From Oceanobacillus sp. Castelsardo (GTDB taxonomy: Bacteria > Bacillota > Bacilli > Bacillales > Amphibacillaceae): a DNA stretch of 64,000 nucleotides. The position numbers and the translations under genes were made by a program. Below are positions 1-8,496 of this stretch, in pieces. The stretch spans positions 496,001 to 560,000 of the forward strand of contig NZ_LYCS01000001.1 of the NCBI RefSeq assembly GCF_001659985.1. The letters run 5' to 3'. Position 1 is the stretch's first letter. Every line of letters begins with the position of its first letter. The notes under the pieces were generated by a model, which worked only from the letters and a program-made list of their open reading frames with translations, ran no database searches and was not told the origin of the DNA.

Positions 1-466
1 CACCTTCAATTTCTGCTTTCGGTACCAGTGCTGCAACGGAGTCTACAACAATAATATCTACCGCTCCACTACGAACTAATGCTTCAGCAATTTCTAATGC
101 TTGTTCACCAGTATCAGGCTGCGAAAGTAATAATTCCTCGATATTTACTCCTAATGCACGTGCATAAATTGGATCCAAGGCATGCTCCGCATCGATGAAA
201 GCCGCTTGTCCACCTTGTTTTTGAGCTTCCGCAATTGCATGTAACGCTACAGTTGTTTTACCGGAAGATTCTGGACCATATATTTCTATTACTCTACCTC
301 TTGGATAACCACCTATACCTAATGCAACATCCAATGCTAGAGAACCACTCGGAATCGTTGCAATCTTCTCTAATTCTTGTTCACCAAGTTTCATAATCGA
401 GCCTTTTCCAAATTGCTTCTCTATTTGTCTTAAAGCCATATCTAAAGCTTGTTTTCTATCGCTCAA
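1..466 (-). CDS. recA: RecA recombinase (3' part beyond window edge)
   Basis: RecA forms ATP-dependent filaments on single-stranded DNA for homologous recombination and stimulates LexA self-cleavage in the SOS response. The first 155 codons are present. Walker A GPESSGKT is at residues 64-71 and the Walker B strand VDIIVVDS is near 136-143; the reading frame runs off the left edge. The start is a TTG at 466, giving the N-terminus [14 protein letters not shown], with a strong AAGGAGGT ribosome-binding site 7 bases upstream; no ATG fits the family N-terminus. It lies downstream of cinA, as in many Bacillaceae. A LexA-like box and SigA promoter lie about 270 bases upstream, and a 203-bp palindromic repeat sits in the implied leader. 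Identity is essentially certain; only the 3' end is unseen. Confidence 0.98.
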   Translation of the reverse strand, partial: MSDRKQALDMALRQIEKQFGKGSIMKLGEQELEKIATIPSGSLALDVALGIGGYPRGRVIEIYGPESSGKTTVALHAIAEAQKQGGQAAFIDAEHALDPIYARALGVNIEELLLSQPDTGEQALEIAEALVRSGAVDIIVVDSVAALVPKAEIEG

Positions 467-500
467 CGAGACTACCTCCTTAAATTAACTATTAGAGGAT

Positions 501-703
501 GTTCAAACAAGTCCGGTAAAATGACACTTCGAATTTCTTCGTTGGCTTGCTTTTCCGCTCCTCATGTACCTTTTGATGTACACTCCGCTCCTTGGAAAAG
601 AAGAACACTTTTCCTTCGTGCGATGCGGAATCAGAGAAGCTTTCCTTATGCTCAAAGCTAAGCCGCCTCGAACTTCTCGGTCCTTTTATCCTCCTTTTGA
701 ACA
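501..703. repeat. Palindromic repeat family A, copy 1 (203 bp, recA leader)
   Basis: An imperfect inverted repeat. The left end reads GTTCAAACAAGTCCGGTAAA; the right end, read on the minus strand, is GTTCAAAAGGAGGATAAAAG. Flanks AGAGGAT (left) and ATGCACT (right) are shared with copy 2 and probably belong to the element. It contains no plausible gene: the two short open frames across it arise from the palindrome and match nothing known. It lies between the predicted recA promoter and the recA start codon, so the recA transcript should begin just outside it and contain all of it. It has no transposase; it resembles a MITE-like or REP-like extragenic element. Confidence 0.85.
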
Positions 704-715
704 TGCACTATTACC

Positions 716-744
716 ATCATACAATGATTTTTAACTTTTGCCAA
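716..744 (-). promoter_or_regulatory. Predicted SigA promoter of recA
   Basis: On the minus strand the -35 is TTGGCA (739-744), followed by a 17-base spacer and the -10 TATGAT (716-721). Transcription would start near 709, just before repeat copy 1. With the LexA-like box 9 bases upstream of the -35, this is the natural recA promoter. It is read by eye, not from expression data. Confidence 0.7.
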
Positions 745-752
745 GAAAGAAT

Positions 753-766
753 CGAATAAACGTTCT
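753..766 (-). promoter_or_regulatory. LexA (SOS) box upstream of recA
   Basis: The sequence CGAATAAACGTTCT has the core GAAT-N4-GTTC, one base away from the Bacillus SOS consensus GAAC-N4-GTTC. The B. subtilis recA operator is known to have the same GAAT half-site. It lies 8 bases upstream of the predicted -35 of recA, a position expected for a LexA operator. The region 767-858 between it and the cinA stop shows nothing further. Confidence 0.65.
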
Positions 767-858
767 TATGTTTTGGTAGTTAAAAATATCCAGAAATGTC
801 TATTTGAACTACTAAGATGAATAGAAAACATCAAATCTATTACTCTTTTCGTGTAGAT

Positions 859-2109
859 TTAAGATTTTAGAAAATGGAAAACTATTTCTAAACCTTTTAA
901 AGTTGCTCTTCTTCTAATTGCATTTCTATCACCAGAAAATATAAACTTCTCTACTTTTTTATCCCCATTACTAGTTACGAGTGCAATATAAACAGTACCA
1001 ACGCCTTTGCCTTCTACTTCATCAGGACCAGCAACTCCAGTAAAACTAAGTCCAATATTTGCATCTAGTTTACGAGCGACCTGTTCTGCCATCTCCAAAG
1101 CACATTCTTCACTAACCGTCCCTTTATTTTGAATGGTCTCTTCAGAAACACCTAATACATCTTGTTTTACATTCGTATCGTAACAAACAATTCCTCCACG
1201 ACAAACACTAGAGGCACCACTAACCGAAATAAGTCGATGGGAAAACATTCCACCAGTTAAACTTTCTGCACTAGCAATCTTCATATTTTTCTCTTTTAAC
1301 AATGAAATAATTTTTTCTTCTATCGTCTCATCGTTAATTCCATAGAAATGATCGCCAACTTCATTGAGAATCTGTTTTTTGCTCTCTTCTAATAATTGAT
1401 CTGCACGTTCCTTCGTCTCCTCTTTTGCAGTTAAACGAATAACGACACCAGTATTTTGTGCTAATGGTGCAATAGTAGGATTTTTTTGTGTCTGAATTAA
1501 ACGGCTTAATCTATGTTCTAATTCTGACTCTCCAATACCGAGGAATTTCAATACTAACGACTTAATGACCTCGTTATTCCCAGTTAGTTTTTGGAGATAT
1601 GGGAAAACTTCATCTGTATATAAACCTTTCATTTCCCTTGGTACACCTGGAAGGAAAACCCATGTGGTGGAATCATGATTAATAATCATACCCGGGGCCA
1701 TACCTTTCCTATTAAAAAGAACCTGGCTTCCTTTAAAAACTCGTGCTTGTCTCCTATTATTCGGTGTCATGGGCTTATTATTTTTTTCAAAAAATGATTC
1801 AATTTTGTCCATGGATGGTTTATGTTCAACTAATTCAAGTTTTGTCATCAGTTGAAAAGCTTCCCTAGTCAAATCATCCTCTGTTGGCCCTAAACCACCA
1901 GTAACGATAATAATATCTGACCGTTTTTGAGCTTGTTCAAATGATTCATGTACACGATTTAGATTATCACCTACTACTCCATGCTGGTACACATTGATAC
2001 CTAAAGACGCAAGTTGTTCCGATAACCATTGAGCATTCGTATTTGCTATTTGTCCTAATAGTAATTCTGTTCCAACTGCGATTATTTCAGCTTTAAAATT
2101 TTTCATCAT
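859..2109 (-). CDS. cinA: CinA family protein (competence/damage-inducible; NMN amidase-like)
   Basis: A 416-residue two-domain CinA. The N-terminal half is a molybdopterin-binding-like (MoCF) domain beginning MKNFKAEIIAVGTELLLG, with the IIVTGGLGPTEDD loop near residues 87-99. The C-terminal half is the CinA domain with the motif SAESLTGGMFSHRLISVSGA. In the family this domain often has nicotinamide mononucleotide deamidase activity, and some members have ADP-ribose pyrophosphatase activity. The gene sits directly upstream of recA, its classical partner in competence and SOS operons. The start overlaps the pgsA stop (ATGATGA); two adjacent ATGs make the exact start uncertain by one codon. 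Length is normal. Confidence 0.95.
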   Translation of the reverse strand: MMKNFKAEIIAVGTELLLGQIANTNAQWLSEQLASLGINVYQHGVVGDNLNRVHESFEQAQKRSDIIIVTGGLGPTEDDLTREAFQLMTKLELVEHKPSMDKIESFFEKNNKPMTPNNRRQARVFKGSQVLFNRKGMAPGMIINHDSTTWVFLPGVPREMKGLYTDEVFPYLQKLTGNNEVIKSLVLKFLGIGESELEHRLSRLIQTQKNPTIAPLAQNTGVVIRLTAKEETKERADQLLEESKKQILNEVGDHFYGINDETIEEKIISLLKEKNMKIASAESLTGGMFSHRLISVSGASSVCRGGIVCYDTNVKQDVLGVSEETIQNKGTVSEECALEMAEQVARKLDANIGLSFTGVAGPDEVEGKGVGTVYIALVTSNGDKKVEKFIFSGDRNAIRRRATLKGLEIVFHFLKS

Positions 2110-2684
2110 TTAGAATCCCTCATTACATGCCAATTTTTTATAAAATAGTCAACACCTGATAAAACGGTGAAAAATAATGCAATATATAACATGATTATTC
2201 CTATTGGTAATCCAATATACGAGAATGGAAAATTATGCAATAATAAAATGGCTATAGCAATCATTTGTGTTGCTGTTTTAATTTTACCCATGCCACCTGC
2301 AGCTAAAACAATTCCCTCGCCAGCGGCAACCAGACGTAAACCTGTTACAGCAAACTCTCTACTAATAATGATAATAACAACCCATGCAGGAGCATTTCCC
2401 ATTTCAATCAGAAGAATTAACGCTGCAGAAACAAGTAATTTATCAGCCAATGGGTCTAAAAACTTACCAAGGTTTGTTACTAAATTATGCTTTCTTGCTA
2501 TATAGCCATCTACCCAGTCCGTTGTGGATGCAATTATAAAAATCAGTGCAGCTATAAAATGTGCTACAGGTAATTCACTATTTCCTATATCCCATACTCC
2601 CCACTCAAATGGAAAACTAAGTAATAAAATAAAGATCGGAATCATTAAAATTCTAGATAATGTAAGTTTATTTGGTAAATTCAT
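2106..2684 (-). CDS. pgsA: CDP-diacylglycerol--glycerol-3-phosphate 3-phosphatidyltransferase
   Basis: An integral membrane enzyme that makes phosphatidylglycerol phosphate from CDP-diacylglycerol and glycerol-3-phosphate, the committed step to phosphatidylglycerol and cardiolipin. The CDP-alcohol phosphotransferase signature D-G-x2-A-R-x8-G-x3-D-x3-D is intact: D59 G60, A63 R64, G73, D77, D81. The rest is mostly hydrophobic segments. Its 192 residues match the family. It is translationally coupled to cinA by a four-base overlap and lies downstream of rodZ, from which a hairpin separates it. Confidence 0.96.
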   Translation of the reverse strand: MNLPNKLTLSRILMIPIFILLLSFPFEWGVWDIGNSELPVAHFIAALIFIIASTTDWVDGYIARKHNLVTNLGKFLDPLADKLLVSAALILLIEMGNAPAWVVIIIISREFAVTGLRLVAAGEGIVLAAGGMGKIKTATQMIAIAILLLHNFPFSYIGLPIGIIMLYIALFFTVLSGVDYFIKNWHVMRDSK

Positions 2685-2730
2685 GATTTAATTCCCTTCT
2701 ATCTTAAATGCTTAAATGTAACTAGAGAAA

Positions 2731-2757
2731 CCCTTCCACATAGATAACTTGGAAGGG
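2731..2757 (-). terminator. Hairpin between rodZ and pgsA
   Basis: An 8-bp perfect stem, CCCTTCCA (2731-2738) with TGGAAGGG (2750-2757), and an 11-base loop, followed on the minus strand by TTTCTC. The T-tract is short, so it may be a weak or partial terminator inside the gene cluster. Confidence 0.5.
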
Positions 2758-2767
2758 TCTACTATGT

Positions 2768-3703
2768 TTATTCAATTTCTTGATTATTAATATTAATCCA
2801 TAATTGTTGATGCACATATTTATTAGCATCAACTGGATATTCTAATTCCATACCATTGATGGTTACTTTTAAATCGGAGGCATTTCCAATGTTCAAGAAA
2901 ATTTTACTTGATCCACTTAAATCTAATTCAAGTGGTGAGTTCTCAGCTTCTAGAGTACTACTAAATAAAGACTGATCTTGATCATCTTTTACATCAAGCC
3001 ATGTTCTTGAATTTGTCTCAAAAACTAAATTAATTTCTTCTCCAACATTCGATAATTCAAGAGTAGATTTAGGGCTAGATCCTGACCCTTCTTCAACTAC
3101 CGTTAACTCTGGTTGAGATTCATTTTCTTGATTGCCTTCCTTATTCGTATCCTCTTGTATTTCTTCAGAATCTGTTTCTGAGTTTCTTGAATCTTCATTT
3201 GTTTTGTTATCTTCTATTGCAGAATCTTTTTTATCTTCATCATTCGGGTTGTTAATGATAATTTCTGTTTCATCCAATTTGTCTTCTTTTGCATTATTAT
3301 CCCCATTATTTAAACCACCACTAAAAAACCAAATTACAAATACGATAGCAAGAATCAATAAAATAACAATAACCGTCGGGAATGCAGAAAAGAGTTTCGA
3401 ATTTTTCTCTACACTTTCCTTTTTAGATCTCTGCATTCGACTATATTCAGCCGGAGATGATTCTTCTTTTGTTTCCGGAATTTCTTCTTTATGTTCTTCT
3501 AGTAATTCACTAGGCTCAATTCCAACTGCATCTGCATATTCCTTTATAAAAGCTCTTGCATAGAACTTACCCGGAAGTATTTCTAATTTTCCTTCCTCAA
3601 TTGCTGCTAAATATCTCTTCTGAATTTTAGTTATTTCTTGTAGTTCATCTAATGACAAACCTTTAGAAACTCTCGCCTCTTTCAGTCTTGCCCCTATGTC
3701 CAT
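2768..3703 (-). CDS. rodZ: RodZ-like (YmfM) cell-shape protein with HTH and DUF4115 domains
   Basis: A membrane protein linked in the family to MreB and cell-wall elongation. Residues 1-70 form an Xre/HTH_25-type helix-turn-helix domain (SLDELQEITKIQKRYLAAIE). A single transmembrane segment spans about 108-128. A very acidic, Asn/Glu-rich linker runs from 135 to 215, followed by an extracellular DUF4115 domain. ATG at 3703 was chosen because GGAAGGTG lies 6 bases upstream; an in-frame GTG at 3712 overlaps that ribosome-binding site. Next to pgsA, as ymfM is in B. subtilis. Confidence 0.9.
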   Translation of the reverse strand: MDIGARLKEARVSKGLSLDELQEITKIQKRYLAAIEEGKLEILPGKFYARAFIKEYADAVGIEPSELLEEHKEEIPETKEESSPAEYSRMQRSKKESVEKNSKLFSAFPTVIVILLILAIVFVIWFFSGGLNNGDNNAKEDKLDETEIIINNPNDEDKKDSAIEDNKTNEDSRNSETDSEEIQEDTNKEGNQENESQPELTVVEEGSGSSPKSTLELSNVGEEINLVFETNSRTWLDVKDDQDQSLFSSTLEAENSPLELDLSGSSKIFLNIGNASDLKVTINGMELEYPVDANKYVHQQLWININNQEIE

Positions 3704-3755
3704 AAAAAACACCTTCCGTTCTAACTATAGGTTAATCTGAAGTCTGATCACAAAG

Positions 3756-4541
3756 TTAAAAGCCGAACATAGAAAATCCATTTCCGCCATGAAATTGTTG
3801 TTCTTCAAACTTTTCATATGTAATCTCTTCGTCTTCATGACTCCTTAATTCAATAATATAATCAAAATCTTCCATTGTATATTCTGTTGACTGAACAAAT
3901 ATATCCGGATGCTCTACTATCTTGACTGCTGGTAATTGCATCAATTCTCGAATTAATTGCCAGTGTTGTTCATTAGCTTTAGTGGACACAATACCGTCCA
4001 TAATATAAATAGTATTTGTACTATATTCTCCTTCTATTAATTGATTTCGTATTGTCTGTTTAAGCATTGTACTAGAAACAAATAACCAACGTTTACTTGC
4101 GCATACACTTGCAGCTACAACAGATTCTGATTTCCCAACCCTTGGCATTCCACGGATCCCAATTAATTTGTGCCCATCTTGTTTAAATAATTCAGCCATA
4201 AAATCAACTAATAAGCCTAATTCACCTCTAACAAAACGAAAGGTTTTACGGTCATCTCGATCTGTATGAATATATTTTCCATGCCTTACAGCCAATCTAT
4301 CTTTCAACTTTGGTTTTCGTATCTTTGTTATTTTTATCGTTTCCATCATTTGTAAAACAGTTTTTAGACGTGCAATATTCTCATCATATTCCGATAGTAG
4401 AAGCATACCCCGTCTAGAATTTTCTACACCATTTATTGTAATAATATTGATGGATAACATACCTAATAATGACGATATTTCACCTAACAACCCTGGTCTA
4501 TTTGTTTGAATTTCATACTCAAGGTACCATTCTTTATCCAT
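3756..4541 (-). CDS. ymfK: YmfK-like protein (DUF3388), ACT-like domain plus P-loop-like segment
   Basis: A conserved Bacillaceae protein of unknown function, 261 residues. The N-terminal 75 residues look like an ACT domain (LEYEIQTNRPGLLGEISSLL), the fold that binds small ligands such as amino acids. The remainder contains GIRGMPRVGKSES (near 129-141), a loop reminiscent of a Walker A motif, and a later hydrophobic strand NTIYIMDGIV that could serve as a Walker B. The combination suggests a nucleotide-binding protein with a ligand-sensing domain, but no activity is known to me. Its position between ymfJ and rodZ matches B. subtilis ymfK. Confidence 0.85.
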   Translation of the reverse strand: MDKEWYLEYEIQTNRPGLLGEISSLLGMLSINIITINGVENSRRGMLLLSEYDENIARLKTVLQMMETIKITKIRKPKLKDRLAVRHGKYIHTDRDDRKTFRFVRGELGLLVDFMAELFKQDGHKLIGIRGMPRVGKSESVVAASVCASKRWLFVSSTMLKQTIRNQLIEGEYSTNTIYIMDGIVSTKANEQHWQLIRELMQLPAVKIVEHPDIFVQSTEYTMEDFDYIIELRSHEDEEITYEKFEEQQFHGGNGFSMFGF

Positions 4542-4650
4542 AGAAAGCCCCTTTACGATACATTATTCAATACTAGTACTATCATAAATGATTTTATCAC
4601 TAGTGAAAAGTATAATATGTAAACTTTGCCAATTTCCCTATTTAATTATG

Positions 4651-4683
4651 AAAAGAAGCTGTACCGTTAAGTATACAGCTTCT
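4651..4683 (-). terminator. Intrinsic terminator after ymfJ
   Basis: On the minus strand, AGAAGCTGTATAC pairs with GTACAGCTTCT around a short loop, followed by TTTCATAATT. The stem lies 9 bases beyond the ymfJ stop and before ymfK. Confidence 0.7.
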
Positions 4684-4692
4684 AGAAAAGAT

Positions 4693-4944
4693 TTAATTTG
4701 ATTTTTGAACTAATTTTACCATCGTACTCGCAATAGCTTGCTGTTCTTGTTCAGAGGCAGCATTCCAAAGTTCTTTTAATACAGCCTCTTCCTTGTTTTT
4801 TGCATCCACATTCTCAGCTAAATAGTCGCCAACTTCTGCAGCAATACTGTTTATTGTTTGTTGATCCATCCCCTGTTGCTGCGCCTGTTGTAAACGATTT
4901 GCTAAGAAACCTTTCCATGTATCAAAATTTTCAAGAATTGACAT
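4693..4944 (-). CDS. ymfJ: YmfJ-like small protein (DUF3243)
   Basis: A small soluble conserved protein of 83 residues, rich in Gln and Glu and predicted largely helical; the function is unknown. The start is ATG at 4944 (MSILENFDTWKGFL), preceded by AAGGAGAG 7 bases upstream. An upstream in-frame ATG would place this ribosome-binding site inside the coding region, so it was rejected. Its position between ymfI and ymfK matches B. subtilis ymfJ. Confidence 0.88.
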   Translation of the reverse strand: MSILENFDTWKGFLANRLQQAQQQGMDQQTINSIAAEVGDYLAENVDAKNKEEAVLKELWNAASEQEQQAIASTMVKLVQKSN

Positions 4945-5021
4945 ATTATTTCTCTCCTTTTTCAAGTTTATTACAGAAATAGTATGTGACTTTGAAAATC
5001 ATTTATACATGTTCGAGTGTA

Positions 5022-5738
5022 TTACCACCCACCATTCACATTCAGAATTTCACCTTGTATATAACTTGATTTTTCATCCAATAAAAAAGATACGGCATGT
5101 GCAATTTCACTTGGTAAACCAGCACGATTTACCGGGATTTCTGATATAACTTGTGCTTTTTCTTCTTCTGATAATGTCCAATTCATTTTCGTATCAATAA
5201 ACCCCGGACTAATAGCATTTACTGATATACCGCTCGGTCCTACTTCTTTAGCCAGTGCTTTAACAAAACTATTTTGTGCTCCTTTAACAGAAGAATATAC
5301 AACCTCGTAACTTGCACCAACATTACCCCAAATGGATGTAATAAATATAATATTACCAAAATGTTGTTTAATCATATTTGGCAATACCTGTCTTGTGATT
5401 TTCCAAGGAGCTTTAACGTGAAGTTTTAACATTTGCTCCATTAATTCGTCTGACATCTCTTGAAATAAACGAAATTCGGCTTTACCACTTGCAAAAACAA
5501 CGATATCAACTGGAAAGACTAACTGGTTTAAAAATTCATTTGTTTGTTTTTCATTACTAAGATCTGCTTGTATAACACTAAGAACACCTTTGTCATTAAT
5601 CTTGTTTCGTAGTTCCATCATCGCTTCTGAATTTTTATTATAATGTAAAATCAATTGATATCCATCTTCTGCTAAACGTTCCGCAATCGCTTGACCAATA
5701 TCTCCACTAGCACCTATAACTAAAGCATTCTTCCCCAT
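5022..5738 (-). CDS. ymfI: SDR-family oxidoreductase YmfI (FabG-like)
   Basis: A short-chain dehydrogenase/reductase of 238 residues. The nucleotide-binding motif GASGDIG is at residues 9-15, and the active-site Ser135, Tyr148 and Lys152 (YSSVK) are all present. It resembles 3-oxoacyl-ACP reductases but lies outside the fatty-acid cluster, so its substrate is not known. It follows ymfH by 13 bases, so it is probably cotranscribed with the two M16 peptidase-like genes. Confidence 0.9.
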   Translation of the reverse strand: MGKNALVIGASGDIGQAIAERLAEDGYQLILHYNKNSEAMMELRNKINDKGVLSVIQADLSNEKQTNEFLNQLVFPVDIVVFASGKAEFRLFQEMSDELMEQMLKLHVKAPWKITRQVLPNMIKQHFGNIIFITSIWGNVGASYEVVYSSVKGAQNSFVKALAKEVGPSGISVNAISPGFIDTKMNWTLSEEEKAQVISEIPVNRAGLPSEIAHAVSFLLDEKSSYIQGEILNVNGGW

Positions 5739-5751
5739 ACCTACTCTACTC

Positions 5752-7035
5752 CTACTTAGAAGAAATCGTACAAACTGCTAAACGTTCTTCCTCAATCCAC
5801 TCATTTAGAAATTGATTTGCTTCATCTAACTTTAATGCTTGAACCGTTGGGATGATATCAAACAAATCTACTTTTGAAATATAATAATGCGTATATTTAT
5901 TCGCCATAAATTCTAATGAATTCATGGAGCGTAACAGTCTACCGATTTTTTTCTTCTTCATACGGTTAAAGTCTTCTTCTTTTATAGTTTCATTACGGGT
6001 AGATAATAATAATTCTTTTACTTTCTTAGAAAATAGTTCAGGGTTGTCGCTATTACTACCTATCAACGTATATCCATAATTTTTATCTAATGTTGTTTCA
6101 AAATAAAAGCTATCGTCAATTAATTTTTCTTGGTAGAGTTTTTGATAAAAGGAACCACCTTTTGAAAAATAATAATCCACTATCATATTTTGTAATAAAT
6201 CTTTTTTAAGGAATTCTTCTCCACTTAGTTCTTTCGATGATTCCTTTATCCCGACCGTACATTTAGGAACTGAAACTGGCATTTTGATTTGATGTTCTTT
6301 CATGGCCACTTCTTTTGGCTCATCCGGTAAATTACGATTAATTTCTTCCATCTTCTTAAATTCCTTAGAAGCCTGGTTTATTTTGATCAAATTCATCATT
6401 TGTTCAGGATTAAAATTACCCGCAATAAATAGCGTCATATTTTCTGGATGATAAAATGTATAATAACACGTATATAAATCATCCTTCGTTATTTTACTAA
6501 TGGACTCTACTGTACCAGCTATATCAATATTAATCGGATGATTCTTAAACATCGCTTTAATGGTTCCCATAAACGATTGCCAATCAGGTTGGTCATCATA
6601 CATTTTAATTTCTTGACCGATAATACCTTTTTCCTTTTCAACCGATTGTTCTGAAAAATAAGGATCCTGTACAAAGTTAATTAATGTTTCTACATTCTTC
6701 TCTATATGATTGGTTGCAGAGAATAAATATGCTGTTTTAGTAAACGAGGTGAAAGCATTCGCAGAAGCACCTTGCTTTCCGAAGTCAGCAAATACATCAT
6801 GATCTTCTTTTTCAAATAATTTATGTTCCAGAAAATGTGCGATACCCTCGGGAACCGTTATTTTTTCAGTTTGACCAATCGGAACAAACGTCTGATCTAT
6901 GGACCCATAATTAGTTGTAAAAATTCCATATGTTTTAGCCATTTCGGGTTTCGGTAATAAAAATACAGTTAAACCATTATCTAATTTTTCAGTATAGAGT
7001 GTTTCAGCAATCTCATCATACGTTTGTTTATTCAT
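5752..7035 (-). CDS. ymfH: M16 family zinc peptidase YmfH (catalytic partner)
   Basis: A pitrilysin-family (M16) metallopeptidase of 427 residues. The inverted zinc motif HxxEH is intact (H67-F-L-E70-H71), with the downstream glutamate region EKGIIGQEIKMYDD. It pairs with YmfF, which lacks the motif; M16B enzymes of this type commonly work as active/inactive heterodimers. ATG at 7035 was chosen because GAGGAGG lies 8 bases upstream; it overlaps the end of ymfF by 8 bases, which fits coupled translation. The physiological substrate is unknown. Confidence 0.92.
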   Translation of the reverse strand: MNKQTYDEIAETLYTEKLDNGLTVFLLPKPEMAKTYGIFTTNYGSIDQTFVPIGQTEKITVPEGIAHFLEHKLFEKEDHDVFADFGKQGASANAFTSFTKTAYLFSATNHIEKNVETLINFVQDPYFSEQSVEKEKGIIGQEIKMYDDQPDWQSFMGTIKAMFKNHPINIDIAGTVESISKITKDDLYTCYYTFYHPENMTLFIAGNFNPEQMMNLIKINQASKEFKKMEEINRNLPDEPKEVAMKEHQIKMPVSVPKCTVGIKESSKELSGEEFLKKDLLQNMIVDYYFSKGGSFYQKLYQEKLIDDSFYFETTLDKNYGYTLIGSNSDNPELFSKKVKELLLSTRNETIKEEDFNRMKKKKIGRLLRSMNSLEFMANKYTHYYISKVDLFDIIPTVQALKLDEANQFLNEWIEEERLAVCTISSK

Positions 7036-8314
7036 TTTCTTGGCCTCCTCCACTCGTTAAAAGATAAACTGTATCTTCTTCTATTTTTTGTGCAACTTGT
7101 ATGACTTGTTCTTTTGTTACACTTTTAATTTGACTAATTATTTCATCTGGATCTATTGTTTTCTCCCCAACTACTTGTTGATATAAAAGCTCAATTAAGC
7201 CTTGGGGGTGATCCATTGTCTCTAACATTTGATTACATATTAATTCTTTCGTTTCTGATAAATTCGTTTCCGTAAAATCCCCATTTCTCATCGCCGTTAA
7301 TTGTTCTCTAATAATATCTCTAGCCTTTTCAAAGTCTTCGGGTGCTATCCCACTAAATACGAAAAGTAATCCTTTATGACTCTCCATTCGTGAGGAAGCA
7401 TAATAGGCTAGACTATTTTTTTCTCTAACATTGATAAATAGTTTAGAGCTTGGAAATGCACCAAAAATACCATTAAACACTTGTAAAGCATAATAATCTT
7501 CATCTTTAAAATAAGTGTTGGTTCGATAACCAATATGCAATTTAGCTTGTTGAACATTTTGTTTCTCGATAATTTCTTTTGGTTCCGTAATTTCCTTTTT
7601 TGTTACCTCTTGTCTATCTAATACGTTTACCGAGCCGCGATTCATTGAAGTAATCATTTCGCTTTTAATTTCTTCTTCATTAAAATCCCCTAAAACATAG
7701 ATATCCATTTGATTATCCTGAAGTAAGCTTTGATAATAGCTATAAAGATCTTCAGATGTTAACGAATTCAAGTCTTCCTCATACCCGTGAACATGTAATG
7801 AATAAGGTTCATCTTGACACATTTCATCGATTAATCTCATGTTTGCATATTGCATTTTATCATCTTGAATCGCACTCATTTTTTGTTTCAATGTTTCTTT
7901 TTCACGATCGAAAACAGTTTCATCAAATGCATTGTTGTTACTATTCGAATGGAAAATAAATTCACTTAATAATGCTATACCCTCTTTGATAATGGAAGTC
8001 TCTTCAGGAATGAATTTCGGATTCGCCAATTCCAATCTAAAGGTTAGAATATGATTTTCTCCCTTTTTCCCTCCATCAACAGATAAAATTGCTCCGTATA
8101 AATCATCCAATTTTAATTGTAATTCTTTTCTCGTTGGATAAGATTTCGTACCTTGCTTCAATATATAAGGTAGTAATGCTCTTTTGGTAATCGTTTCTCT
8201 TTCTAAAGGTGCTTTTAATTTTGCTACGATGTTAATTGTTTTATATTTATTACTTTGAATAAAATGTAACTCTATATCATTTTCATTCAAACGTTTTTCC
8301 GTTATATCCTGCAT
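7028..8314 (-). CDS. ymfF: M16 family peptidase-like protein YmfF (inactive partner)
   Basis: An M16 homologue of 428 residues whose N-terminal domain has no HxxEH: the corresponding region reads ALLPYILKQGTKSYPTRKEL. It keeps the overall M16 fold markers, such as the C-terminal SSRMESHKGLLFVFSG region. It is probably the non-catalytic subunit of a YmfF/YmfH complex. Start at 8314 with GGGAGG 7 bases upstream. First gene of the ymfF-ymfH-ymfI group, with a predicted promoter and a collapsed repeat copy just upstream. Confidence 0.9.
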   Translation of the reverse strand: MQDITEKRLNENDIELHFIQSNKYKTINIVAKLKAPLERETITKRALLPYILKQGTKSYPTRKELQLKLDDLYGAILSVDGGKKGENHILTFRLELANPKFIPEETSIIKEGIALLSEFIFHSNSNNNAFDETVFDREKETLKQKMSAIQDDKMQYANMRLIDEMCQDEPYSLHVHGYEEDLNSLTSEDLYSYYQSLLQDNQMDIYVLGDFNEEEIKSEMITSMNRGSVNVLDRQEVTKKEITEPKEIIEKQNVQQAKLHIGYRTNTYFKDEDYYALQVFNGIFGAFPSSKLFINVREKNSLAYYASSRMESHKGLLFVFSGIAPEDFEKARDIIREQLTAMRNGDFTETNLSETKELICNQMLETMDHPQGLIELLYQQVVGEKTIDPDEIISQIKSVTKEQVIQVAQKIEEDTVYLLTSGGGQENE

Positions 8315-8354
8315 GAATGAACCTCCCAAAATATAAATTTCCTTTAAAGAGGAT

Positions 8355-8385
8355 GTTCAAAAAGTCCGGTTCTCTCCTTTTGAAC
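8355..8385. repeat. Palindromic repeat family A, copy 2 (31-bp collapsed form)
   Basis: Only the two ends of the family remain: GTTCAAAAAGTCCGG joined through TCT to CTCCTTTTGAAC. The flanks AGAGGAT and ATGCACT are identical to those of copy 1, which defines the family borders and suggests this is an internally deleted element. It starts 40 bases upstream of the ymfF start codon, inside the predicted leader. Confidence 0.75.
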
Positions 8386-8430
8386 ATGCACTTATACTTC
8401 TATATTGCACATTTTTTCCAGTTATCATCC

Positions 8431-8460
8431 ATTATACGGTAAAAAAAGCAGACTTGCGAA
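8431..8460 (-). promoter_or_regulatory. Predicted SigA promoter of the ymfF operon
   Basis: On the minus strand, TTCGCA (8455-8460), an 18-base spacer and TATAAT (8431-8436). The -35 lies inside the spoIIIE terminator stem. The -10 is a perfect consensus; the -35 matches at 4 of 6 positions. Confidence 0.5.
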
Positions 8461-8475
8461 CATCACAAGTCTGCT
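8441..8475 (-). terminator. Intrinsic terminator of spoIIIE
   Basis: On the minus strand, AGCAGACTTG pairs with CAAGTCTGCT around a 9-base loop, followed directly by a run of T. It lies 21 bases after the spoIIIE stop codon. A textbook terminator. Confidence 0.9.
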
Positions 8476-8496
8476 AAATGATTTATTTCTTTACAT

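Noticed and set aside
449-704. Two overlapping short open frames (70 codons on each strand) before recA
   Set aside because: They arise from the palindromic repeat, mirror each other, match no family I know, and one runs into the recA start region.
7028-8314. ymfF as a broken pseudogene because it lacks the zinc motif
   Set aside because: The frame is full length, and an inactive M16 partner next to an active one is the normal arrangement in this family.
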